Of a DNA stretch of 12,557 nucleotides, positions 1 to 6,384 are shown piece by piece. The DNA lies in contig JAEVZN010000552.1 in NCBI GenBank assembly GCA_023392205.1, forward strand, positions 1 to 12,557. The letters run 5' to 3'. Source of the stretch: Pseudomonadota bacterium (GTDB lineage: Bacteria > Pseudomonadota > Alphaproteobacteria > Rhizobiales > Xanthobacteraceae). The notes beneath the pieces are model-generated. The model did no database searches and was not told where the DNA came from. It saw only the letters and a program-made list of their open reading frames with translations. Position numbers and translations under genes: made by a program. Each line of letters starts with the position of its first letter. The first letter of the stretch is position 1.

Positions 1-1
1 G

Positions 2-625
2 ACCACCGCCTATACCCTCTCGCTTGGCACACCCGAGGCCATGGCAGAGGCGGCCCGCGCCGCCGCCGCGCGTCCGCTGCTGAAGGTGAAACTCGGTGCG
101 GAGGGTGACGCTGCCCGCATCGCCGCAATCCGTAAAGCGGTGCCCGAGGCCACGCTGATTGTCGATGCCAATGAAGGATCGAATGCCGGCAGCCTCGCCG
201 GCAATCTCGCCGCCTGCGCCGCAGCGGGCGTGGCGCTGGTCGAACAGCCCCTGCCCGTCTCCGACGACAATCTTCTCGCGGACATTCCGCGCCCGGTCCC
301 GGTCTGCGCGGACGAAAGTGCGCATGATCGTACCTCGCTGCGCGGCCTCCTTGGAAAATACGATGCGGTGAATATCAAGCTCGACAAGACCGGCGGCCTG
401 ACCGAGGCGCTGGCTATGTCCGATCAGGCGCAGCGCATGGGTCTTGCAATCATGGCGGGCTGCATGGTTGCAACCTCGCTGTCGATGGCGCCGGCCATTC
501 TGATCGCGCAGCGTGCGCAATATGTCGACCTCGACGGCCCGCTTCTGCTTGCGGGCGATCGCGAGTTTGGTCTTCGCTATGACGGCAGCATCGTCTCACC
601 GCCCGATCCGCGCCTGTGGGGATGA
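2..625 (+). CDS. dgcA: Dipeptide epimerase / N-acetyl-D-Glu racemase (DgcA-like), 5' end missing
   Basis: This is the C-terminal ~207 residues of an enolase-superfamily enzyme of the muconate-lactonizing/dipeptide-epimerase group; the reading frame is open from base 2, so the N-terminal cap domain lies outside the window. Visible catalytic signatures, in order: TAYTLSLG; LKVKLG, the K-x-K strand whose second Lys is the acid/base; VDANEG (metal Asp); EQPLP (metal Glu); ADES (metal Asp); NIKLDKTGGL, the opposite-face Lys; and GCMVATSLSMAPA near the end. Family members epimerise L-Ala-D/L-Glu-type dipeptides in murein-peptide recycling. In many Hyphomicrobiales the closest relatives are called N-acetyl-D-Glu racemase DgcA, part of a D-Glu catabolic route. 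The exact substrate cannot be settled from this fragment. The frame ends in TGA at 623-625, and all visible catalytic residues are intact. It is a cytoplasmic enzyme. No partner gene follows it on the same strand within 170 bases. Confidence 0.88.
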   Translation, partial: TTAYTLSLGTPEAMAEAARAAAARPLLKVKLGAEGDAARIAAIRKAVPEATLIVDANEGSNAGSLAGNLAACAAAGVALVEQPLPVSDDNLLADIPRPVPVCADESAHDRTSLRGLLGKYDAVNIKLDKTGGLTEALAMSDQAQRMGLAIMAGCMVATSLSMAPAILIAQRAQYVDLDGPLLLAGDREFGLRYDGSIVSPPDPRLWG

Positions 626-718
626 GACTCAAGTTCCTGCATGACAAATCGGTAACGCGCATTCTGTGTTGCGCGCGACACATCTCGACTTATCCCGCGA
701 AACATGTTGACGCATGGT

Positions 719-757
719 GCTATGCGCACTTGGCAAGCCGCAGCATTCCCGCATAGC
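719..757. promoter_or_regulatory. 8-bp inverted repeat upstream of the secreted ClpP-like gene
   Basis: GCTATGCG (719-726) and CGCATAGC (750-757) form a perfect inverted repeat with a 23-nt spacer. It lies 45 bases before the ATG of the next gene, in the 176-base gap 626-801. It could be an operator or an RNA stem, but it has no T-run, and a match of this size is only mildly surprising by chance. I found no convincing -35/-10 pair in this gap and nothing else in it. Confidence 0.2.
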
Positions 758-801
758 CTTCGTGGAGTGGGACGTCCTTGTGACCGGGGAGGGTCGAAGG
801 G

Positions 802-1233
802 ATGCTATTCCGAGCGGCGGCTATCGGCGCAGTACTTGCTGCGCTGAGCGTAACTGATGCGTCTGCAAATCTGCGTATTTCGAACGACAAGGGCGGTCAG
901 ATCGGCCCTTATCTCGATGCGTATGTGAGTTTGCGCAATTCCGGACAGCGCGTGATCATCGACGGTCCATGCCTGTCGGCCTGTACCATCGTGCTCGGCG
1001 TGGTCCCGCGCGACCGCATCTGCGTGACGCGCCGCGCGCAACTCGGCTTCCACGCCGCCTGGAATCCCGGTTCGGACGGCCGCCCGGTGATGAGCCATGC
1101 CGGAACCAAGGCCTTGTGGGATCTGTATCCGGGTAACGTGCGCTCGTGGCTGAAACGGCGCGGCGGCCTGAAGCCGAAAATGGTCTATCTGTCCGGCCGT
1201 GAATTGATGTCGATGTACCGGGTCTGCAACTAA
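802..1233 (+). CDS. Secreted ClpP/crotonase-fold-like protein (143 aa)
   Basis: A small exported protein of unproven function. Residues 1-22 form a signal peptide (short basic start, hydrophobic core, A-S-A before a probable cut at 22/23). The mature part resembles COG3904-type periplasmic proteins with a ClpP/crotonase fold. IIDGPCLSACTIVLG (52-66) looks like the strand plus oxyanion/serine turn, with Ser59 as candidate nucleophile, and LGFHAAW (81-87) supplies His84 as candidate base. No third catalytic residue is obvious. Cys57, Cys61, Cys74 and Cys142 could form two disulfides, which fits the periplasm. The ATG is preceded by GGGAGGGTCGAAGGG, a strong purine-rich ribosome site. It appears to be a single-gene unit, and no neighbour suggests a substrate. 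It could be a hydrolase or a non-catalytic fold relative; the fold assignment rests on motifs only. Confidence 0.8.
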   Translation: MLFRAAAIGAVLAALSVTDASANLRISNDKGGQIGPYLDAYVSLRNSGQRVIIDGPCLSACTIVLGVVPRDRICVTRRAQLGFHAAWNPGSDGRPVMSHAGTKALWDLYPGNVRSWLKRRGGLKPKMVYLSGRELMSMYRVCN

Positions 1234-1274
1234 AGCGTTTTCGAGCGCAGTGGATATGATCCGGGCCGGATCAT
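1232..1274. repeat. Partial dispersed Rhizobiales-type repeat with 9-bp palindrome; possible terminator
   Basis: Immediately after the stop codon of the secreted protein the sequence reads AAAGCGTTTTCGAGCG, CAGTGGAT and then ATGATCCGG-G-CCGGATCAT (1256-1274), a perfect 9-bp inverted repeat with a single central base. From memory, the AAAGCGTTTTCGAGCGAAGTGGAT start and GATCATG-like palindromes are pieces of intergenic elements common in Hyphomicrobiales. Here only part is present, so it may be a decayed or recombined copy. On the plus strand the stem is followed 6-7 bases later by TTTTT, so it may also end transcription of the upstream gene. The convergent AHSA1 gene stops 4 bases from the palindrome. 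Confidence 0.5.
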
Positions 1275-1278
1275 TCGC

Positions 1279-1785
1279 TCATTTTTGACCCGTCACCTTC
1301 GCAACGTGAAGCGCCAGTTTCGCCAGCGTCTGCCCGCCATACGCGACAGCGCCAAAGCCGATGGCCCATTCCCGGCGCTCCCTGGACGGATGCATCTGCC
1401 GGAGCGTGAGGACGGTCCTGCCGTCGCTTTGTTCGTCGAAAGTGACGAGCATCCTGAACCGGCCGGGGTCGTCGTCCTGATCCGAGCCGTGCTCGACCTC
1501 GATCAGCGCCGGAGCGTCCATTCGCAGAAACACCATCCGGTTTCCGTAGCGTGTGCCATCGGAAGCGACCATGTCGAAGCGCCAGACCCCGCCCGGTTTG
1601 AGGTCGATCTCCCGTGTTTCGATCGCCATGCCGTCCGGCCCGAACCACGCCTGTATCTGATCCGGGTCCGTCCACGCCGCGTAGACCATGCTGCGGGGTG
1701 CATCGATCAACCTTGTCAGGACGATTTCACGATCGAGCGGCCAGTCGCGCCAGGGTGAATCGGAATTCGTGGACGGGTTGCTCAT
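1279..1785 (-). CDS. AHSA1/SRPBCC-domain protein (168 aa)
   Basis: A cytoplasmic START-like (SRPBCC) protein of the AHSA1 / activator-of-Hsp90-ATPase-1 homology family. Hallmarks: LTRLIDAPRSMVYAAWTDP near residues 23-41, QAWFGPDG, the KPGGVWRFDM strand, GNRMVFLRMDAPALIEV, and the C-terminal helix ending WAIGFGAVAYGGQTLAKLALHV. This fold makes a deep hydrophobic pocket for small ligands; most bacterial members of this group have no known ligand. The ATG lies 4 bases after the stop of the upstream arsR-family gene, and the ribosome site (AGGAAGAA) sits inside the end of that gene, so the two are co-transcribed and probably translationally coupled. ArsR plus AHSA1 pairs are a recurrent arrangement, often in stress or resistance contexts. 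Length is normal for the family, and I see no broken motif. Confidence 0.92.
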   Translation of the reverse strand: MSNPSTNSDSPWRDWPLDREIVLTRLIDAPRSMVYAAWTDPDQIQAWFGPDGMAIETREIDLKPGGVWRFDMVASDGTRYGNRMVFLRMDAPALIEVEHGSDQDDDPGRFRMLVTFDEQSDGRTVLTLRQMHPSRERREWAIGFGAVAYGGQTLAKLALHVAKVTGQK

Positions 1786-1789
1786 CGTC

Positions 1790-2134
1790 TCAATTCTTCC
1801 TCTTCATGGTCTTCATGCGTTCGATATGGAGTTCCAGGCGATCGAGGCGTTTCTCCCAGGCCAGGATATGCTGGTGGATCCATGCTTCGGTCGCCTGCAA
1901 GGCGCGCGGCTCGATCCTGCAGGTGCGCACGCGGCCGCTTTTCTCCGAAGTGATGAGCCCGCTCTGTTCGAGCACACGCACATGCTTGAGCAGTGACGGC
2001 ATTGCGATCTCGAACGGCTCGCACAATGCGCTGACGGATTTCGGTCCGTCACACAGACGGCTGACAATGGCGCGCCTTGTCGGGTCCGCCAGCGCGGAAA
2101 ACGCAAGGTCCAGATCGGTCGAAAACTTAGCCAT
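1790..2134 (-). CDS. ArsR-family winged-helix repressor (114 aa)
   Basis: A small dimeric winged-helix DNA-binding protein. Residues ~9-75 hold the domain: AFSALADPTRRAIVSRLCDG (helices 1-2), VSALCEPFEIAMPSLLKHVRVLEQSGLI (helix-turn-helix with recognition helix SLLKHVRVLE), then a wing around TSEKSGRVRTCRIEP. The canonical metal-binding ELCVCDL box is absent (only Cys28, Cys38 and Cys72 are present). This matches the ArsR subgroup that accompanies AHSA1 proteins rather than metal sensors. The C-terminal segment (~80-114) is a basic amphipathic helix (AWEKRLDRLELHIERM) likely used for dimerisation. It probably represses its own promoter and the downstream AHSA1 gene, and may also act on the divergent transporter 103 bases away. 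No Shine-Dalgarno precedes the ATG, and a good promoter abuts it. The inducer is unknown. Confidence 0.93.
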   Translation of the reverse strand: MAKFSTDLDLAFSALADPTRRAIVSRLCDGPKSVSALCEPFEIAMPSLLKHVRVLEQSGLITSEKSGRVRTCRIEPRALQATEAWIHQHILAWEKRLDRLELHIERMKTMKRKN

Positions 2135-2200
2135 GTCGGAAAGTATCGAGCGAAGCCCGCAGGGGTCAAGAAAAACTTTCCCTACTGGCTAAGTATCGGG
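2125..2200. promoter_or_regulatory. Direct and inverted repeats in the arsR-BCCT divergent region (candidate operators)
   Basis: AAGTATCGAG (2141-2150) recurs as AAGTATCGGG (2191-2200), matching at 9 of 10 positions with starts 50 bases apart. Overlapping this, ACTTAGCCA (2125-2133, inside the arsR start) is a perfect 9-base inverted match to TGGCTAAGT (2186-2194). The distal segment 2186-2200 therefore carries sequence related to both the arsR start and its -10 region. The first direct-repeat copy covers the predicted arsR -10. These are candidate ArsR-binding half-sites. They do not form the classic close 12-2-12 palindrome, so the role is inferred from position only. Confidence 0.3.
2142..2169 (-). 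promoter_or_regulatory. Predicted sigma-70-type promoter of arsR/AHSA1, probably leaderless
   Basis: Read on the minus strand: TTGACC (-35, 2169-2164, 5/6 to consensus), a 16-base spacer, then GATACT (-10, 2147-2142, 4/6). A start about 7 bases after the -10 falls at ~2135, directly against the arsR ATG at 2134-2132. The bases between have no ribosome site (TTTCCGAC), which agrees with a leaderless message. The -10 lies inside one copy of the AAGTATCG repeat described separately, so a bound regulator would cover the polymerase site. Confidence 0.5.
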
Positions 2201-2237
2201 AGAGGGTTCCGGAGCAACCGGGGCGCGCCTGTACGGC

Positions 2238-4301
2238 ATGGCCGCATCCCTCTATGCTCACGCCGCCCGTGGAGATGAGCACAGAGAGGAACCGGCCTCG
2301 TTGTCGCGATTCACCATCAACCCGCCGGTCTTCTTCGGCGCAGCGCTGATCATCCTGGCCTGCGTCGTTATTGGCGCAGCGGCGCCGGCGGCGGCGGAGG
2401 CAGGACTCAAGGCACTCCAGGGCTGGGTGCTGGGACATTTTGGCTGGTTCTACATCCTCTCCGTGGCGATCTTCCTGATCGTCATCCTGATCATCGGGTT
2501 CAGCCGCTTCGGCACGCTGAAGCTCGGCGCCGACGATTCCGAACCGGATTTCCCCTATCCGACCTGGATCGCGATGCTGTTCGCCGCAGGGATGGGCATC
2601 GGACTGATGTTCTTCGCCGTCGGCGAACCGCTCACGCATTTCAACGCGCCGCCGGAAGCGGTCCCGCGCACCATCGCCGCGCAGCGCGAAGCGATGCTGG
2701 TGACCTTCTTTCACTGGGGCCTGCATGCCTGGGCCGTCTATGCCGTGGTCGGGCTGTCGCTTGCGTATTTCGGCTATCGCTACAACCTGCCCCTCACCCT
2801 GCGATCCGGTCTTTATCCGCTGCTGAAAGAGCGGATCAACGGACCGGTCGGCCATGCAGTCGATATCTTCGCGATTGTCAGCACGGTTTTCGGGATCGCC
2901 ACATCGCTCGGCCTCGGCGTCCTGCAGATCAATTCAGGCCTCGCCTATCTGATCGGCCTGCCGGTTTCGCCGGTCACGCAGATCCTGCTGATCGCCGCGA
3001 TAACTTTCGCCGCCACGCTCTCGGTCATGACGGGACTCGACCGCGGCGTGCGCCGGCTCAGCGAACTCAATCTTCTGCTGGCGATCTGCCTGATGGCCTT
3101 CGTTCTGCTGGTCGGGCCGACCGATCTGCTGATGCGCGCCTTCGTGCAGAATATCGGGCTCTATCTCGATAACTTCGTGAGCAAGAGCTTCAACATCTAC
3201 GCCTATCAGCCAACGCCATGGATCGACGCATGGACGCTGTTCTACTGGTCGTGGTGGATCTCATGGTCGCCCTTTGTCGGCATGTTCATCGCCCGCATCT
3301 CGCGCGGACGCACGATCCGCGAATTCGTGATCGCGGTTCTGTTCATTCCGACCGGCTTCACCTTCCTCTGGATGACGGTGTTCGGAAATTCGGCGATCCA
3401 TATCGACACCACGATTGCCCATGGCACGCTCGCCCGCGCGGTGACGGACGACATCTCCGTCGCGCTGTTCCGGTTCCTGGAATATCTGCCGCTGACTCTC
3501 GTTACCTCGACCATTGCGGTCATGCTGGTCACGGTCTTCTTCATCACCTCGTCGGATTCGGGATCGCTCGTGGTCGATACGATCGCGGCCGGCGGCGCGC
3601 CCAATACCCATGTGCTGCAACGGGTGTTCTGGTGCGTGCTCGAAGGCGGCGTCGCCGCGGTGCTCTTGCTGGCAGGCGGCCTGGCGGCGCTGCAGACCGC
3701 AACCATCACCAGCGCGTTGCCTTTCGCGGTCATCATGCTCGCCCTGTGCTTGGGGCTGTTTCGCGGGATGAGTGCGGACCTTGCCCGGCAGACCTCGCCG
3801 GGTCAGCCGGGGACAACCGGCCCGGCCGTCGCCCTGCCCTGGCGGCGGCGGCTCGGCCGGATCCTGAATGCGCCGAAAGCCTCCGATGTCGCGCGCTACA
3901 TTACCGGCAATGCCGTGACCGCACTGGAGAATGTGGCCAAGGAGATGGACACACGCGGCCTCGAGTCGCGGGTCGAGCAGGACGAAGACGCGCAATGGGT
4001 GCGCCTGGTGATCCCGGCCGAAGGCGTGCGCGACTTCGTCTATGGCATTCAGGCCGTCAGCCACAGGCTGCCCGCCTTCTCCACGGTCGAAGCAACATTC
4101 GCCGAGTCGCGCTACGAGGCCAGGACATTCTTCAGCGATGGCAGCGGCGGCTACGATGTCATGGGCATGTCGGCCGACGAACTCATCAACGACGTGCTGG
4201 CGCAATTCGAGCAATACCGCGTGCAGGTCCGCTCGGCGGATACGGCTCTCTACACCACGGCGCCTGAGCATCAGCCCGCGACGACCTCCGGCACCACCTG
4301 A
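2238..4301 (+). CDS. betT: BCCT-family choline/glycine-betaine transporter, BetT-like (687 aa)
   Basis: A secondary inner-membrane transporter of the betaine/choline/carnitine family, importing quaternary-ammonium osmolytes or choline for betaine synthesis. Twelve membrane segments span roughly residues 28-515. Signatures: [14 protein letters not shown] (118-131; the Gly-rich stretch of TM3, where many choline BetT proteins have GMGIDL), [29 protein letters not shown] (335-363; family signature with the Trp box W339/W340/W343), and [13 protein letters not shown]. The long cytoplasmic tail (~520-687) contains [30 protein letters not shown], which resembles the BetT regulatory C-terminal domain, and total length is close to BetT (~677). 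Substrate (choline versus betaine) is not settled. Start choice is open: ATG 2238 has a poor ribosome site, whereas TTG 2301 follows AGAGAGGA at 10 bases and would remove 21 residues just before the conserved region. It diverges from arsR and converges with the MFS gene, leaving 1 base between stops. Confidence 0.95.
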   Translation: MAASLYAHAARGDEHREEPASLSRFTINPPVFFGAALIILACVVIGAAAPAAAEAGLKALQGWVLGHFGWFYILSVAIFLIVILIIGFSRFGTLKLGADDSEPDFPYPTWIAMLFAAGMGIGLMFFAVGEPLTHFNAPPEAVPRTIAAQREAMLVTFFHWGLHAWAVYAVVGLSLAYFGYRYNLPLTLRSGLYPLLKERINGPVGHAVDIFAIVSTVFGIATSLGLGVLQINSGLAYLIGLPVSPVTQILLIAAITFAATLSVMTGLDRGVRRLSELNLLLAICLMAFVLLVGPTDLLMRAFVQNIGLYLDNFVSKSFNIYAYQPTPWIDAWTLFYWSWWISWSPFVGMFIARISRGRTIREFVIAVLFIPTGFTFLWMTVFGNSAIHIDTTIAHGTLARAVTDDISVALFRFLEYLPLTLVTSTIAVMLVTVFFITSSDSGSLVVDTIAAGGAPNTHVLQRVFWCVLEGGVAAVLLLAGGLAALQTATITSALPFAVIMLALCLGLFRGMSADLARQTSPGQPGTTGPAVALPWRRRLGRILNAPKASDVARYITGNAVTALENVAKEMDTRGLESRVEQDEDAQWVRLVIPAEGVRDFVYGIQAVSHRLPAFSTVEATFAESRYEARTFFSDGSGGYDVMGMSADELINDVLAQFEQYRVQVRSADTALYTTAPEHQPATTSGTT

Positions 4302-4302
4302 A

Positions 4303-5484
4303 TCACCGGACCCGCAGGCCCTGCCCCGGAACGTGCCGGCCCGATGTAAGCACCGACAGCGCGATGGCGCCGCCAAGCCCCGCCGCCACCGCCATCGCCC
4401 AATAGCTCTGCACGCCGACGCGCTCGTAGAGGAGCCCCGCCATCATCATGCAGCCGCCCAAAGTGATCCCCTGCATCACGGAGAAATAGCCCTGCGCCGT
4501 CGCGCCGCGCCCCTCCGGCGCGTTCTGCGCGATGAAGCCGATGGCGCCGAGATGCGAGGCGCCGAACGACAGGCCATGCAGGCATTGCAGCAGCGGCAGC
4601 GACCAGAAAGGCGGGTCGAACCCCATGATCGTCCAGCGCAACACCGCACCGGCCGCGCCACACAGAAGCAATGTCAGCGGACCGAATGGCAACCGGCCGG
4701 ATATTGCGAACAGGACAATCTCCGCGATCACCCCCAGCGCCCAGAGGGCGCCAATGGAGATGCCGTCATAGCCGGCAGCTTTCCAGGAAATGGTCGAGAA
4801 GCCGTAATAGGCGGCGTGGCTCGACTGGATCAGGCTCGCCGCCACCATGATCGCCAGAAAGCGCCGGTTGCGCCACAGCGGCAGGACTGGCTCTGCCGTG
4901 GCAGGTCTTGGTGGCAAAGGCGGCAGCGGCAGCAACAGGATCGCCACTGCAACGACGGCAATGGACGCGGCCGACAATAGCCAGATCAGATGCCGCGCCG
5001 CGATCAGGTCGAAAGCGACACCGGCCCCGAGATTGGCGAGAATGAACGCCGCCGAACCCCATAACCGCACCGGACCACAGGCGCGGCCGCGCGCCTTCAG
5101 ACCGCGTAGCGCATAGGCATCGAGCAACGCCATGGCCGGCGTATGCGCGAAGGCGGCAAAAGCGGTCAGCCCGACGATCACCCAGAATGCATCGGCAAAA
5201 CCGAGCGCCGTGAAGCCGAAGGCGGTCGCGACGGCCATCGCGATGATAATCCCGCGCAGGCGTCCGAACCGGTCGGCGGAATGGGTGGCGGCGGGCACCG
5301 ACACGATTCGCAACAGCGCCGTTGCCGCCAGCAAGGCCCCGACCTGCGTGGCATCGAATCCCTTGGCCTGCAGCCAGACCGGGAAGAACGGCAGGTGAAT
5401 CCCGATCAGGATGCAGGACACCGCGTAGAAGGCCGCGGTCCGCAACCGGAAACCGTCAGTGGATAAGTGCCGTTCCGTTGCCAT
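4303..5484 (-). CDS. MFS transporter, HcaT/MFS_1-like (393 aa)
   Basis: An inner-membrane permease of the major facilitator superfamily with about twelve hydrophobic segments and a Pro-rich central loop near residues 198-214 (LPLPPLPPRPATAEP). It resembles the MFS_1-like/3-phenylpropionate-permease (HcaT) group, itself related to LacY. The start is FRLRTAAFYAVSCILIGIHLPFFPVWL; motif A between TM2 and TM3 is HSADRFGRLRG (~68-78); then GPVRLWGSAAFILANLGAG, and LQCLHGLSFGASHLGAIGFI in the C-half. Length is normal. Substrate is unknown; HcaT-type annotation is often applied by similarity only, and no aromatic-degradation genes are nearby. The ATG has only a weak upstream GGA. The gene is divergent from the 263-residue protein (85-base gap, no convincing promoter found) and tail-to-tail with the BCCT gene, so read-through would produce antisense RNA to either transporter. 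Confidence 0.92.
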   Translation of the reverse strand: MATERHLSTDGFRLRTAAFYAVSCILIGIHLPFFPVWLQAKGFDATQVGALLAATALLRIVSVPAATHSADRFGRLRGIIIAMAVATAFGFTALGFADAFWVIVGLTAFAAFAHTPAMALLDAYALRGLKARGRACGPVRLWGSAAFILANLGAGVAFDLIAARHLIWLLSAASIAVVAVAILLLPLPPLPPRPATAEPVLPLWRNRRFLAIMVAASLIQSSHAAYYGFSTISWKAAGYDGISIGALWALGVIAEIVLFAISGRLPFGPLTLLLCGAAGAVLRWTIMGFDPPFWSLPLLQCLHGLSFGASHLGAIGFIAQNAPEGRGATAQGYFSVMQGITLGGCMMMAGLLYERVGVQSYWAMAVAAGLGGAIALSVLTSGRHVPGQGLRVR

Positions 5485-5569
5485 TCAGTCCGATACGGGC
5501 TTGGAATGGCCCGGCCCTTGCCCGTAGCTTCGACCCTGCGCAGAAATTAGCCACCAGCCGACAGGTCTT

Positions 5570-6361
5570 ATGTCCGAGCAAGCCTTGGCCTTGACCGGCG
5601 AGTCCTCGCCGCACAGCGAAAGCGAATATCACAGCATTCTCGACGCCGTCATGGAAACCGGGCGCGGGCGCTGGTTTCTGCACGAATATGCGCGCCGCCA
5701 CCGCAATGTGGATACCGGCACGTTGCTGGCCGCCATCGACCGCATCGAATCGATGCTGAAATCGCCCGGCGAGGAGACACCGGCAGAGCCGCCCGCTATC
5801 GCCGCCGCTGCCGGCACGCACCTCGATCATTCTGCGCCGCCCGCACTCGATCCAGACATCGTGCCGGAGCTGCAGGCGCTGATCGGGCCATTGCGCGAGA
5901 TCGCCGCCAATCTGCTCGAATGCGGCGCCCCCACCTATCTGTGCAACGACCTGAACCGGCGCATCGATCAACTGGCGGGGCATGTCGACAGGGCCAGCCG
6001 GCCGCGCGATGCGGCAGACAATGCGCAACCACGTGAGCCGGTGCAGCCCGTCGAACCCGCTCCGGTGGCGGATTCGGGTCTTTCCGAAATGCTGTCGGCC
6101 GAACTGGCGCTGGCCGAAAGGCTGGTCACGCAAGCCAGAACCGCCGACGCCTCACCGGCCGCCGACGCGCCGGACGTTGCACCAAAGGCCGCTGAATCCC
6201 CCGCCCCGCGGATACCCGAAGCGCCACCGAAATCCGAACCCACGCGGATTCCCGGCGCCCGGACGACACCCGAACCCCGCAAACCAGAAGCCCCGCGCCG
6301 CGATCCGTTCGCCGATCTCGCCGCATTGTCACCGGAAGAACGGATCGCGCTGTTCACCTGA
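5570..6361 (+). CDS. Uncharacterised protein with N-terminal helical motif, Pro/Ala-rich linkers and C-terminal tail motif (263 aa)
   Basis: I cannot assign a function. Visible parts: residues ~18-65 are a compact, probably helical block (YHSILDAVMETGRGRWFLHEYARR, then VDTGTLLAAIDRIESML). I recall RGRWFL-EYA-R followed by DT-LL-AI-R-E in other alphaproteobacterial hypothetical proteins. Residues 66-95 are a Pro/Ala-rich linker. Residues 96-143 are a second helical region (PELQALIGPLREIAANLLE, then DLNRRIDQLAGHVDRAS). Residues 170-190 are a short helix. Residues 191-244 are low-complexity Pro/Ala/Glu. The end (245-263) is DPFADLAALSPEERIALFT, a short charged/hydrophobic motif. There is no signal peptide or membrane segment, so it is cytoplasmic. 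The start has a weak site (ACAGG). The frame is well supported, being the only long plus-strand frame with gene-like composition. It resembles an adaptor or partner-binding protein, possibly analogous in layout to CheZ, but that is speculation. Confidence 0.85.
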   Translation: MSEQALALTGESSPHSESEYHSILDAVMETGRGRWFLHEYARRHRNVDTGTLLAAIDRIESMLKSPGEETPAEPPAIAAAAGTHLDHSAPPALDPDIVPELQALIGPLREIAANLLECGAPTYLCNDLNRRIDQLAGHVDRASRPRDAADNAQPREPVQPVEPAPVADSGLSEMLSAELALAERLVTQARTADASPAADAPDVAPKAAESPAPRIPEAPPKSEPTRIPGARTTPEPRKPEAPRRDPFADLAALSPEERIALFT

Positions 6362-6384
6362 GCTGCGTCCAGTCTCGTCGGCGC

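Noticed and set aside
1614..2192. 192-codon plus-strand frame over AHSA1/arsR
   Set aside because: Antisense to two clear genes; Arg/Ser-rich translation without domains.
3261..4376. 371-codon minus-strand open frame and a 349-codon plus-strand frame (3218-4267) within the BCCT gene
   Set aside because: Both overlap the conserved BCCT reading frame with its signature motifs, and their composition is typical of shadow frames.
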